A stretch of 64,000 nt of DNA from Auanema rhodensis. Its lineage: Eukaryota; Nematoda; Chromadorea; Rhabditida; Rhabditidae. The notes beneath the pieces are model-generated. The model saw only the letters and a list, made by a program, of their open reading frames with translations, was not told the origin of the DNA and did no database searches. Each line of letters starts with the position of its first letter. The stretch's first letter is position 1. Location of the stretch: the NCBI GenBank assembly GCA_964057225.1, contig OZ059897.1, forward strand, positions 3,100,001-3,164,000, read 5' to 3'. The position numbers and the translations under genes were made by a program. This document shows positions 24,720 to 37,705 of this stretch, piece by piece.

Positions 24720-27176
24720 GGAATCTAAAAACATCTACTTTTTGTGAAATTATTTAGAAATTTTTCGGGAAAATTTTTGTCAAAATGTTTTTGGAAGCAA
24801 TGTTGAGTGTACATGGGAACTCAACATACACTAATGCATTATTTTTCAAACGATCATAACTAATTTTTGTAAATAGCGTTTCTCAAGGTAGTAAAGTGCA
24901 TTCGATGCGGATTTTTAAGCTGCGTCGATCTGTGTTATCAGATTTGCGCTAGCTTAAAAATGCACCAAGATATCAACTGATATAAGTTCACACTTATATC
25001 CTTGATTTTCACCCTGAAGAAATGATTTTTTCGTTGAAAAACATTGTCCATCGTCTTTGCCTTGAAAAAAGGAATCTAAAAACATCTACTTTTTGTGAAA
25101 TTATTTAGAAATTTTTCGGGAAAATTTTTGTCAAAATGTTTTTGGAAGCAATGTTGAGTGTACATGGGAACTCAACATACACTAATGCATTATTTTTCAA
25201 ACGATCATAACTTATTTTTGTATAGAGCGTTTCTCAATGTAGTATAGTGCATTCGATGCGGATTTTTAAGCTGCGTCGATATGTGTTATCAGATTTGAGT
25301 TAGCTTAAAAATGCACCGAGATATCAACTGATATATGTTCACACTTATATCCTCGACTTTCACCCTGAAGAAATGATTTTTTCGTTGAATAACATTGTCC
25401 ATCGTCTTCGTCTTGAAAAAAGGAATTTAAAAACATCTACTTTTTGTGAAATTATTTAGAAATTTTTCGGGAAAATTTTTGTCAAAATGTTTTTGGAAGC
25501 AATGTTGAGTGTACATGGGAACTCAACATACACTAATGCATTATTTTTCAAACGATCATAACTTATTTTTGTATAGAGCGTTTCTGAATGTAGTATAGTG
25601 CATTCGATGCGGATTTTTAAGCTGCGTCGATCTGTGTTATCAGATTTGAGTTAGCTTAAAAATGCACCGAGATATCAACTGATATATGTTCACACTTATA
25701 TCCTCGATTTTCACCCTGAAGAAATGATTTTTTCGTTGAATAACATTGTCCATCGTCTTCGTCTTGAAAAAAGGAATCTAAAAACATCTACTTTTTGTGA
25801 AATTATTTAGAAATTTTTCGGGAAAATTTTTGTCAAAATGTTTTTGGAAGCAATGTTGAGTGTACATGGGAACTCAACATACACTAATGCATTATTTTTC
25901 AAACGATCATAACTAATTTTTGTAAATAGCGTTTCTCAAGGTGGTAAAGTGCATTCGATGCGGATTTTTAAGCTGCGTCGATCTGTGTTATCAGATTTGC
26001 GCTAGCTTAAAAATGCACCAAGATATCAACTGATATAAGTTCACACTTATATCCTCGATTTTCACCCTGAAGAAATGATTTTTTCGTTGAAAAACATTGT
26101 CCATCGTCTTTGCCTTGAAAAAAGGAATCTAAAAACATCTACTTTTTGTGAAATTATTTAGAAATTTTTCGGGAAAATTTTTGTCAAAATGTTTTTGGAA
26201 GCAATGTTGAGTGTACATGGGAACTCAACATACACTAATGCATTATTTTTCAAACGATCATAACTTATTTTTGTATAGAGCGTTTCTCAATGTAGTATAG
26301 TGCATTCGATGCGGATTTCTAAGCTGCGTCGATCTGTGTTATCAGATTTGAGTTAGCTTAAAAATGCACCGAGATATCAACTGATATATGTTCACACTTA
26401 TATCCTCGACTTTCACCCTGAAGAAATGATTTTTTCGTTGAATAACATTGTCCATCGTCTTCGTCTTGAAAAAAGGAATCTAAAAACATCTACTTTTTGT
26501 GAAATTATTTAGAAATTTTTCGGGAAAATTTTTGTCAAAATGTTTTTGGAAGCAATGTTGAGTGTACATGGGAACTCAACATACACTAATGCATTATTTT
26601 TCAAACGATCATAACTAATTTTTGTAAATAGCGTTTCTCAAGGTAGTAAAGTGCATTCGATGCGGATTTTTAAGCTGCGTCGATCTGTGTTATCAGATTT
26701 GCGCTAGCTTAAAAATGCACCAAGATATCAACTGATATAAGTTCACACTTATATCCTCGATTTTCACCCTGAAGAAATGATTTTTTCGTTGAAAAACATT
26801 GTCCATCGTCTTTGCCTTGAAAAAAGGAATCTAAAAACATCTACTTTTTGTGAAATTATTTAGAAATTTTTCGGGAAAATTTTAGTCAAAATGTTTTTGG
26901 AAGCAATGTTGAGTGTACAAGGGAACTCAACATACACTAATGCATTATTTTTCAAACGATCATAACTAATTTTTGTAAATAGCGTTTCTCAAGGTAGTAA
27001 AGTGCATTCGATGCGGATTTTTAAGCTGCGTCGATCTGTGTTATCAGATTTGCGCTAGCTTAAAAATGCACCAAGATATCAACTGATATAAGTTCACACT
27101 TATATCCTCGATTTTCACCCTGAAGAAATGATTTTTTCGTTGAAAAACATTGTCCATCGTCTTTGCCTTGAAAAAA
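24720..27176. repeat. Higher-order block copied 3,159 bp downstream
   Basis: Seven monomers correspond to 27,879-30,335 at an offset of 3,159 bp (9 x 351). The rare variants are GTCGATATGTG (25281), AGGAATTTAAAA (about 25,422), TTTCTGAATG (about 25,581), GATTTCTAAG (about 26,315) and GTACAAGGG (26920, partner 30079). The copy at 25937 has GGTGGTAAAG, a private change. Confidence 0.8.
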
Positions 27177-27878
27177 GGAATCTAAAAACATCTACTTTTT
27201 GTGAAATTATTTAGAAATTTTTCGGGAAAATTTTTGTCAAAATGTTTTTGGAAGCAATGTTGAGTGTACATGGGAACTCAACATACACTAATGCATTATT
27301 TTTCAAACGATCATAACTTATTTTTGTATAGAGCGTTTCTCAATGTAGTATAGTGCATTCGATGCGGATTTTTAAGCTGCGTCGATCTGTGTTATCAGAT
27401 TTGAGTTAGCTTAAAAATGCACCGAGATATCAACTGATATATGTTCACACTTATATCCTCGACTTTCACCCTGAAGAAATGATTTTTTCGTTGAATAACA
27501 TTGTCCATCGTCTTCGTCTTGAAAAAAGGAATCTAAAAACATCTACTTTTTGTGAAATTATTTAGAAATTTTTCGGGAAAATTTTTGTCAAAATGTTTTT
27601 GGAAGCAATGTTGAGTGTACATGGGAACTCAACATACACTAATGCATTATTTTTCAAACGATCATAACTAATTTTTGTAAATAGCGTTTCTCAAGGTAGT
27701 AAAGTGCATTCGATGCGGATTTTTAAGCTGCGTCGATCTGTGTTATCAGATTTGCGCTAGCTTAAAAATGCACCAAGATATCAACTGATATAAGTTCACA
27801 CTTATATCCTCGATTTTCACCCTGAAGAAATGATTTTTTCGTTGAATAACATTGTCCATCGTCTTCGTCTTGAAAAAA

Positions 27879-29984
27879 GGAATCTAAAAACATCTACTTT
27901 TTGTGAAATTATTTAGAAATTTTTCGGGAAAATTTTTGTCAAAATGTTTTTGGAAGCAATGTTGAGTGTACATGGGAACTCAACATACACTAATGCATTA
28001 TTTTTCAAACGATCATAACTAATTTTTGTAAATAGCGTTTCTCAAGGTAGTAAAGTGCATTCGATGCGGATTTTTAAGCTGCGTCGATCTGTGTTATCAG
28101 ATTTGCGCTAGCTTAAAAATGCACCAAGATATCAACTGATATAAGTTCACACTTATATCCTCGATTTTCACCCTGAAGAAATGATTTTTTCGTTGAAAAA
28201 CATTGTCCATCGTCTTTGCCTTGAAAAAAGGAATCTAAAAACATCTACTTTTTGTGAAATTATTTAGAAATTTTTCGGGAAAATTTTTGTCAAAATGTTT
28301 TTGGAAGCAATGTTGAGTGTACATGGGAACTCAACATACACTAATGCATTATTTTTCAAACGATCATAACTTATTTTTGTATAGAGCGTTTCTCAATGTA
28401 GTATAGTGCATTCGATGCGGATTTTTAAGCTGCGTCGATATGTGTTATCAGATTTGAGTTAGCTTAAAAATGCACCGAGATATCAACTGATATATGTTCA
28501 CACTTATATCCTCGACTTTCACCCTGAAGAAATGATTTTTTCGTTGAATAACATTGTCCATCGTCTTCGTCTTGAAAAAAGGAATTTAAAAACATCTACT
28601 TTTTGTGAAATTATTTAGAAATTTTTCGGGAAAATTTTTGTCAAAATGTTTTTGGAAGCAATGTTGAGTGTACATGGGAACTCAACATACACTAATGCAT
28701 TATTTTTCAAACGATCATAACTTATTTTTGTATAGAGCGTTTCTGAATGTAGTATAGTGCATTCGATGCGGATTTTTAAGCTGCGTCGATCTGTGTTATC
28801 AGATTTGAGTTAGCTTAAAAATGCACCGAGATATCAACTGATATATGTTCACACTTATATCCTCGATTTTCACCCTGAAGAAATGATTTTTTCGTTGAAT
28901 AACATTGTCCATCGTCTTCGTCTTGAAAAAAGGAATCTAAAAACATCTACTTTTTGTGAAATTATTTAGAAATTTTTCGGGAAAATTTTTGTCAAAATGT
29001 TTTTGGAAGCAATGTTGAGTGTACATGGGAACTCAACATACACTAATGCATTATTTTTCAAACGATCATAACTAATTTTTGTAAATAGCGTTTCTCAAGG
29101 TAGTAAAGTGCATTCGATGCGGATTTTTAAGCTGCGTCGATCTGTGTTATCAGATTTGCGCTAGCTTAAAAATGCACCAAGATATCAACTGATATAAGTT
29201 CACACTTATATCCTCGATTTTCACCCTGAAGAAATGATTTTTTCGTTGAAAAACATTGTCCATCGTCTTTGCCTTGAAAAAAGGAATCTAAAAACATCTA
29301 CTTTTTGTGAAATTATTTAGAAATTTTTCGGGAAAATTTTTGTCAAAATGTTTTTGGAAGCAATGTTGAGTGTACATGGGAACTCAACATACACTAATGC
29401 ATTATTTTTCAAACGATCATAACTTATTTTTGTATAGAGCGTTTCTCAATGTAGTATAGTGCATTCGATGCGGATTTCTAAGCTGCGTCGATCTGTGTTA
29501 TCAGATTTGAGTTAGCTTAAAAATGCACCGAGATATCAACTGATATATGTTCACACTTATATCCTCGACTTTCACCCTGAAGAAATGATTTTTTCGTTGA
29601 ATAACATTGTCCATCGTCTTCGTCTTGAAAAAAGGAATCTAAAAACATCTACTTTTTGTGAAATTATTTAGAAATTTTTCGGGAAAATTTTTGTCAAAAT
29701 GTTTTTGGAAGCAATGTTGAGTGTACATGGGAACTCAACATACACTAATGCATTATTTTTCAAACGATCATAACTAATTTTTGTAAATAGCGTTTCTCAA
29801 GGTAGTAAAGTGCATTCGATGCGGATTTTTAAGCTGCGTCGATCTGTGTTATCAGATTTGCGCTAGCTTAAAAATGCACCAAGATATCAACTGATATAAG
29901 TTCACACTTATATCCTCGATTTTCACCCTGAAGAAATGATTTTTTCGTTGAAAAACATTGTCCATCGTCTTTGCCTTGAAAAAA
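27879..29984. repeat. Six-monomer higher-order unit, 2,106 bp, copy 1
   Basis: Markers GTCGATATGTG, GAATG (28745), GATTTCTAAG (29478) and CAAGG (28043) each recur 2,106 bp later, exactly six monomers. The internal order of CAAGG steps is 1,053, 702 and 351 bp. Confidence 0.85.
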
Positions 29985-32090
29985 GGAATCTAAAAACATC
30001 TACTTTTTGTGAAATTATTTAGAAATTTTTCGGGAAAATTTTTGTCAAAATGTTTTTGGAAGCAATGTTGAGTGTACAAGGGAACTCAACATACACTAAT
30101 GCATTATTTTTCAAACGATCATAACTAATTTTTGTAAATAGCGTTTCTTAAGGTAGTAAAGTGCATTCGATGCGGATTTTTAAGCTGCGTCGATCTGTGT
30201 TATCAGATTTGCGCTAGCTTAAAAATGCACCAAGATATCAACTGATATAAGTTCACACTTATATCCTCGATTTTCACCCTGAAGAAATGATTTTTTCGTT
30301 GAAAAACATTGTCCATCGTCTTTGCCTTGAAAAAAGGAATCTAAAAACATCTACTTTTTGTGAAATTATTTAGAAATTTTTCGGGAAAATTTTTGTCAAA
30401 ATGTTTTTGGAAGCAATGTTGAGTGTACATGGGAACTCAACATACACTAATGCATTATTTTTCAAACGATCATAACTTAATTTTGTATAGAGCGTTTCTC
30501 AATGTAGTATAGTGCATTCGATGCGGATTTTTAAGCTGCGTCGATATGTGTTATCAGATTTGAGTTAGCTTAAAAATGCACCGAGATATCAACTGATATA
30601 TGTTCACACTTATATCCTCGACTTTCACCCTGAAGAAATGATTTTTTCGTTGAATAACATTGTCCATCGTCTTCGTCTTGAAAAAAGGAATCTAAAAACA
30701 TCTACTTTTTGTGAAATTATTTAGAAATTTTTCGGGAAAATTTTTGTCAAAATGTTTTTGGAAGCAATGTTGAGTGTACATGGGAACTCAACATACACTA
30801 ATGCATTATTTTTCAAACGATCATAACTTATTTTTGTATAGAGCGTTTCTGAATGTAGTATAGTGCATTCGATGCGGATTTTTAAGCTGCGTCGATCTGT
30901 GTTATCAGATTTGAGTTAGCTTAAAAATGCACCGAGATATCAACTGATATATGTTCACACTTATATCCTCGATTTTCACCCTGAAGAAATGATTTTTTCG
31001 TTGAATAACATTGTCCATCGTCTTCGTCTTGAAAAAAGGAATCTAAAAACATCTACTTTTTGTGAAATTATTTAGAAATTTTTCGGGAAAATTTTTGTCA
31101 AAATGTTTTTGGAAGCAATGTTGAGTGTACATGGGAACTCAACATACACTAATGCATTATTTTTCAAACGATCATAACTAATTTTTGTAAATAGCGTTTC
31201 TCAAGGTAGTAAAGTGCATTCGATGCGGATTTTTAAGCTGCGTCGATCTGTGTTATCAGATTTGCGCTAGCTTAAAAATGCACCAAGATATCAACTGATA
31301 TAAGTTCACACTTATATCCTCGATTTTCACCCTGAAGAAATGATTTTTTCGTTGAAAAACATTGTCCATCGTCTTTGCCTTGAAAAAAGGAATCTAAAAA
31401 CATCTACTTTTTGTGAAATTATTTAGAAATTTTTCGGGAAAATTTTTGTCAAAATGTTTTTGGAAGCAATGTTGAGTGTACATGGGAACTCAACATACAC
31501 TAATGCATTATTTTTCAAACGATCATAACTTATTTTTGTATAGAGCGTTTCTCAATGTAGTATAGTGCATTCGATGCGGATTTCTAAGCTGCGTCGATCT
31601 GTGTTATCAGATTTGAGTTAGCTTAAAAATGCACCGAGATATCAACTGATATATGTTCACACTTATATCCTCGACTTTCACCCTGAAGAAATGATTTTTT
31701 CGTTGAATAACATTGTCCATCGTCTTCGTCTTGAAAAAAGGAATCTAAAAACATCTACTTTTTGTGAAATTATTTAGAAATTTTTCGGGAAAATTTTTGT
31801 CAAAATGTTTTTGGAAGCAATGTTGAGTGTACATGGGAACTCAACATACACTAATGCATTATTTTTCAAACGATCATAACTAATTTTTGTAAATAGCGTT
31901 TCTCAAGGTAGTAAAGTGCATTCGATGCGGATTTTTAAGCTGCGTCGATCTGTGTTATCAGATTTGCGCTAGCTTAAAAATGCACCAAGATATCAACTGA
32001 TATAAGTTCACACTTATATCCTCGATTTTCACCCTGAAGAAATGATTTTTTCGTTGAAAAACATTGTCCATCGTCTTTGCCTTGAAAAAA
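29985..32090. repeat. Six-monomer higher-order unit, 2,106 bp, copy 2
   Basis: Carries the same markers at 30851 (GAATG) and 31584 (GATTTCTAAG). Differences from copy 1 are few: TTTCTTAAGG at 30149, TTAATTTTG near 30,477, and loss of the AGGAATTTAAAA change. That implies recent duplication. Confidence 0.85.
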
Positions 32091-32441
32091 GGAATCTAAA
32101 AACATCTACTTTTTGTGAAATTATTTAGAAATTTTTCGGGAAAATTTTTGTCAAAATGTTTTTGGAAGCAATGTTGAGTGTACATGGGAACTCAACATAC
32201 ACTAATGCATTATTTTTCAAACGATCATAACTAATTTTTGTAAATAGCGTTTCTCAAGGTAGTAAAGTGCATTCGATGCGGATTTTTAAGCTGCGTCGAT
32301 CTGTGTTATCAGATTTGCGCTAGCTTAAAAATGCACCAAGATATCAACTGATATAAGTTCACACTTATATCCTCGATTTTCACCCTGAAGAAATGATTTT
32401 TTCGTTGAAAAACATTGTCCATCGTCTTTGCCTTGAAAAAA

Positions 32442-32791
32442 GGAATCTAAAAACATCTACTTTTTGTGAAATTATTTAGAAATTTTTCGGGAAAATTTTT
32501 GTCAAAATGTTTTTGGAAGCAATGTTGAGTGTACATGGGAACTCAACATACACTAATGCATTATTTTTCAAACGATCATAACTTATTTTTGTATAGAGCG
32601 TTTCTCAATGTAGTATAGTGCATTCGATGCGGATTTTTAAGCTGCGTCGATCTGTGTTATCAGATTTGAGTTAGCTTAAAAATGCACCGAGATATCAACT
32701 GATATATGTTCACACTTATATCCTCGACTTTCACCCTGAAGAAATGATTTTTTCGTTGAATAACATTGTCCATCGTCTTCGTTTGAAAAAA
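32442..32791. repeat. 350-bp monomer (1-bp deletion)
   Basis: CGTCTTCGTCTTG reads CGTCTTCGTTTG at about 32,775-32,786, one base short. This single change accounts for the 1,052-bp step between CAAGG markers at 32255 and 33307. I saw no other monomer with it. Confidence 0.85.
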
Positions 32792-33142
32792 GGAATCTAA
32801 AAACATCTACTTTTTGTGAAATTATTTAGAAATTTTTCGGGAAAATTTTTGTCAAAATGTTTTTGGAAGCAATGTTGAGTGTACATGGGAACTCAACATA
32901 CACTAATGCATTATTTTTCAAACGATCATAACTTATTTTTGTATAGAGCGTTTCTTAATGTAGTATAGTGCATTCGATGTGGATTTTTAAGTTGCGTTGA
33001 TCTGTGTTATCAGATTTGAGTTAGCTTAAAAATGCACCGAGATATCAACTGATATATGTTCACACTTATATCCTCGATTTTCACCCTGAAGAAATGATTT
33101 TTTCGTTGAATAACATTGTCCATCGTCTTCGTCTTGAAAAAA
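32792..33142. repeat. B'-type monomer with an embedded C'-type tract
   Basis: Four C-type bases occur together at 32956 (CTTAATG), 32980 (GATGTGG), 32992 (GTTGCG) and 32998 (GCGTTGA), while the bases on either side are B'-type (TTATTTTTG, GAGTTAGC, TATATG). The GATGTGG change is otherwise seen only with ATAATAAC monomers near 37,888 and 42,104. A short conversion tract of about 43 bp or slightly more explains it. Confidence 0.65.
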
Positions 33143-36100
33143 GGAATCTAAAAACATCTACTTTTTGTGAAATTATTTAGAAATTTTTCGGGAAAATTTT
33201 TGTCAAAATGTTTTTGGAAGCAATGTTGAGTGTACATGGGAACTCAACATACACTAATGCATTATTTTTCAAACGATCATAACTAATTTTTGTAAATAGC
33301 GTTTCTCAAGGTAGTAAAGTGCATTCGATGCGGATTTTTAAGCTGCGTCGATCTGTGTTATCAGATTTGCGCTAGCTTAAAAATGCACCAAGATATCAAC
33401 TGATATAAGTTCACACTTATATCCTCGATTTTCACCCTGAAGAAATGATTTTTTCGTTGAAAAACATTGTCCATCGTCTTTGCCTTGAAAAAAGGAATCT
33501 AAAAACATCTACTTTTTGTGAAATTATTTAGAAATTTTTCGGGAAAATTTTTGTCAAAATGTTTTTGGAAGCAATGTTGAGTGTACATGGGAACTCAACA
33601 TACACTAATGCATTATTTTTCAAACGATCATAACTTATTTTTGTATAGAGCGTTTCTCAATGTAGTATAGTGCATTCGATGCGGATTTTTAAGCTGCGTC
33701 GATATGTGTTATCAGATTTGAGTTAGCTTAAAAATGCACCGAGATATCAACTGATATATGTTCACACTTATATCCTCGACTTTCACCCTGAAGAAATGAT
33801 TTTTTCGTTGAATAACATTGTCATTCGTCTTCGTCTTGAAAAAAGGAATCTAAAAACATCTACTTTTTGTGAAATTATTTAGAAATTTTTCGGGAAAATT
33901 TTTGTCAAAATGTTTTTGGAAGCAATGTTGAGTGTACATGGGAACTCAACATACACTAATGCATTATTTTTCAAACGATCATAACTTATTTTTGTATAGA
34001 GCGTTTCTCAATGTAGTATAGTGCATTCGATGCGGATTTTTAAGCTGCGTCGATCTGTGTTATCAGATTTGAGTTAGCTTAAAAATGCACCGAGATATCA
34101 ACTGATATATGTTCACACTTATATCCTCGATTTTCACCCTGAAGAAATGATTTTTTCGTTGAATAACATTGTCCATCGTCTTCGTCTTGAAAAAAGGAAT
34201 CTAAAAACATCTACTTTTTGTGAAATTATTTAGAAATTTTTCGGGAAAATTTTTGTCAAAATGTTTTTGGAAGCAATGTTGAGTGTACATGGGAACTCAA
34301 CATACACTAATGCATTATTTTTCAAACGATCATAACTTATTTTTGTATAGAGCGTTTCTCAATGTAGTATAGTGCATTCGATGCGGATTTTTAAGCTGCG
34401 TCGATATGTGTTATCAGATTTGAGTTAGCTTAAAAATGCACCGAGATATCAACTGATATATGTTCACACTTATATCCTCGACTTTCACCCTGAAGAAATG
34501 ATTTTTTCGTTGAATAACATTGTCCATCGTCTTCGTCTTGAAAAAAGGAATCTAAAAACATCTACTTTTTGTGAAATTATTTAGAAATTTTTCGGGAAAA
34601 TTTTTGTCAAAATGTTTTTGGAAGCAATGTTGAGTGTACATGGGAACTCAACATACACTAATGCATTATTTTTCAAACGATCATAACTTATTTTTGTATA
34701 GAGCGTTTCTCAATGTAGTATAGTGCATTCGATGCGGATTTTTAAGCTGCGTCGATCTGTGTTATCAGATTTGAGTTAGCTTAAAAATGCACCGAGATAT
34801 CAACTGATATATGTTCACACTTATATCCTCGATTTTCACCCTGAAGAAATGATTTTTTCGTTGAATAACATTGTCCATCGTCTTCGTCTTGAAAAAAGGA
34901 ATCTAAAAACATCTACTTTTTGTGAAATTATTTAGAAATTTTTCGGGAAAATTTTTGTCAAAATGTTTTTGGAAGCAATGTTGAGTGTACATGGGAACTC
35001 AACATACACTAATGCATTATTTTTCAAACGATCATAACTAATTTTTGTAAATAGCGTTTCTCAAGGTAGTAAAGTGCATTCGATGCGGATTTTTAAGCTG
35101 CGTCGATCTGTGTTATCAGATTTGCGCTAGCTTAAAAATGCACCAAGATATCAACTGATATAAGTTCACACTTATATCCTCGATTTTCACCCTGAAGAAA
35201 TGATTTTTTCGTTGAAAAACATTGTCCATCGTCTTTGCCTTGAAAAAAGGAATCTAAAAACATCTACTTTTTGTGAAATTATTTAGAAATTTTTCGGGAA
35301 AATTTTTGTCAAAATGTTTTTGGAAGCAATGTTGAGTGTACATGGGAACTCAACATACACTAATGCATTATTTTTCAAACGATCATAACTTATTTTTGTA
35401 TAGAGCGTTTCTCAATGTAGTATAGTGCATTCGATGCGGATTTCTAAGCTGCGTCGATCTGTGTTATCAGATTTGAGTTAGCTTAAAAATGCACCGAGAT
35501 ATCAACTGATATATGTTCACACTTATATCCTCGACTTTCACCCTGAAGAAATGATTTTTTCGTTGAATAACATTGTCCATCGTCTTCGTCTTGAAAAAAG
35601 GAATCTAAAAACATCTACTTTTTGTGAAATTATTTAGAAATTTTTCGGGAAAATTTTTGTCAAAATGTTTTTGGAAGCAATGTTGAGTGTACATGGGAAC
35701 TCAATATACACTAATGCATTATTTTTCAAACAATCATAACTTATTTTTGTATAGAGCGTTTCTCAATGTAGTATAGTGCATTCGATGCGGATTTTTAAGC
35801 TGCGTCGATCTGTGTTATCAGATTTGAGTTAGCTTAAAAATGCACCGAGATATCAACTGATATATGTTCACACTTATATCCTCGATTTTCACCCTGAAGA
35901 AATGATTTTTTCGTTGAATAACATTGTCCATCGTCTTCGTCTTGAAAAAAGGAATCTAAAAATATCTACTTTTTGTGAAATTATTTAGAAATTTTTCGGG
36001 AAAATTTTTGTCAAAATGTTTTTGGAAGCAATGTTGAGTGTACATAGGAACTCAACATACACTAATGCATTATTTTTCAAACGATCATAACTAATTTTTG

Positions 36101-37705
36101 TATAGAGCGTTTCTCAATGTAGTATAGTGCATTCGATGCGGATTTTTAAGCTGCGTTGATCTGTGTTATCAGATTTGAGTTAACTTAAAAATGCACCGAG
36201 ATATCAACTGATATAGGTTCACACTTATATCCTCGATTTTCACCCTGAAGAAGTAGTTTTTTCGTTGAAAAACATTGTCCATCGTCTTCGTCATGAAAAA
36301 AGGAATCTAAAAACATCTACTTTTTAAGAAATTATTTAGAAATTTTTCGGGAAAATTTTTGTCAAAATGTTTTTGGAAGCAATGTTGAGTGTACATGGGA
36401 ACTCAATATACACTAATGCATTATTTTTCAAACGATCATAACTAATTTTTGTATAGAGCGTTTCTCAATGTAGTATAGTGCATTCGATGCGGATTTTTAA
36501 GCTGCGTTGATCTGTGTTATCAGATTTGAGTTAACTTAAAAATGCACCGAGATATCAACTGATATAGGTTCACACTTATATCCTCGATTTTCACCCTGAA
36601 GAAGTAGTTTTTTCGTTGAAAAACATTGTCCATCGTCTTCGTCATGAAAAAAGGAATCTAAAAACATCTACTTTTTAAGAAATTATTTAGAAATTTTTCG
36701 GGAAAATTTTTGTCAAAATGTTTTTGGAAGCAATGTTGAGTGTACATGGGAACTCAACATACACTAATGCATTATTTTTCAAACGATCATAACTTATTTT
36801 TGTATAGAGCGTTTCTCAATGTAGTATAGTGCATTCGATGCGGATTTTTAAGCTGCGTCGATCTGTGTTATCAGATTTGAGTTAGCTTAAAAATGCACCG
36901 AGATATCAACTGATATATGTTCACACTTATATCCTCGATTTTCACCCTGAAGAAATGATTTTTTCGTTGAATAACATTTTCCATCGTCTTCGTCTTGAAA
37001 AAAGGAATCTAAAAACATCTACTTTTTGTGAAATTATTTAGAAATTTTTCGGGAAAATTTTTGTCAAAATGTTTTTGGAAGCAATGTTGAGTGTACATGG
37101 GAACTCAACATACACTAATGCATTATTTTTCAAACGATCATAACTAATTTTTGTAAATAGCGTTTCTCAAGGTAGTATAGTGCATTCGATGCGGATTTTT
37201 AAGCTGCGTCGATCTGTGTTATCAGATTTGAGTTAGCTTAAAAATGCACCGAGATATCAACTGATATATGTTCACACTTATATCCTCGATTTTCAAACTG
37301 AAGATTTGATTTTTTCGTTGAATAACATTGTCCATCGTCTTCGTCTTGAAAAAAGGAATCTAAAAACATCTACTTTTTGTGAAATTATTTAGAAATTTTT
37401 CGGGAAAATTTTTGTCAAAATGTTTTTGGAAGCAATGTTGAGTGTACATGGGAACTCAACATACACTAATGCATTATTTTTCAAACGATCATAACTATTT
37501 TCTGTAAATAGCGTTTCTCAATGTAGTATAGTGCATTCGATGCGGATTTTTAAGCTGCGTTGATCTGTGTTATCAGATTTGAGTTAACTTAAAAATGCAC
37601 CGAGATATCAACTGATATAGGTTCACACTTATATCCTCGATTTTCACCCTGAAGAAATAATTTTTTCGTTGAAAAACATTCTCCATCGTCTTCGTCATGA
37701 AAAAA

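Larger units (their letters stand above)
22201..35950. repeat. Satellite domain B' (expanded trimer/hexamer array)
   Basis: About 39 monomers of the B trimer family. CAAGG markers are at 22778, 23831, 24884, 25937, 26639, 26990, 27692, 28043, 29096, 29798, 30149, 31202, 31904, 32255, 33307 and 35062. The steps are multiples of 351, with one 1,052-bp step caused by a 1-bp deletion. Rare variants (GTCGATATGTG, TTTCTGAATG, GATTTCTAAG, GTACAAGGG) tie the trimers into longer units of six and nine monomers. Confidence 0.85.
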
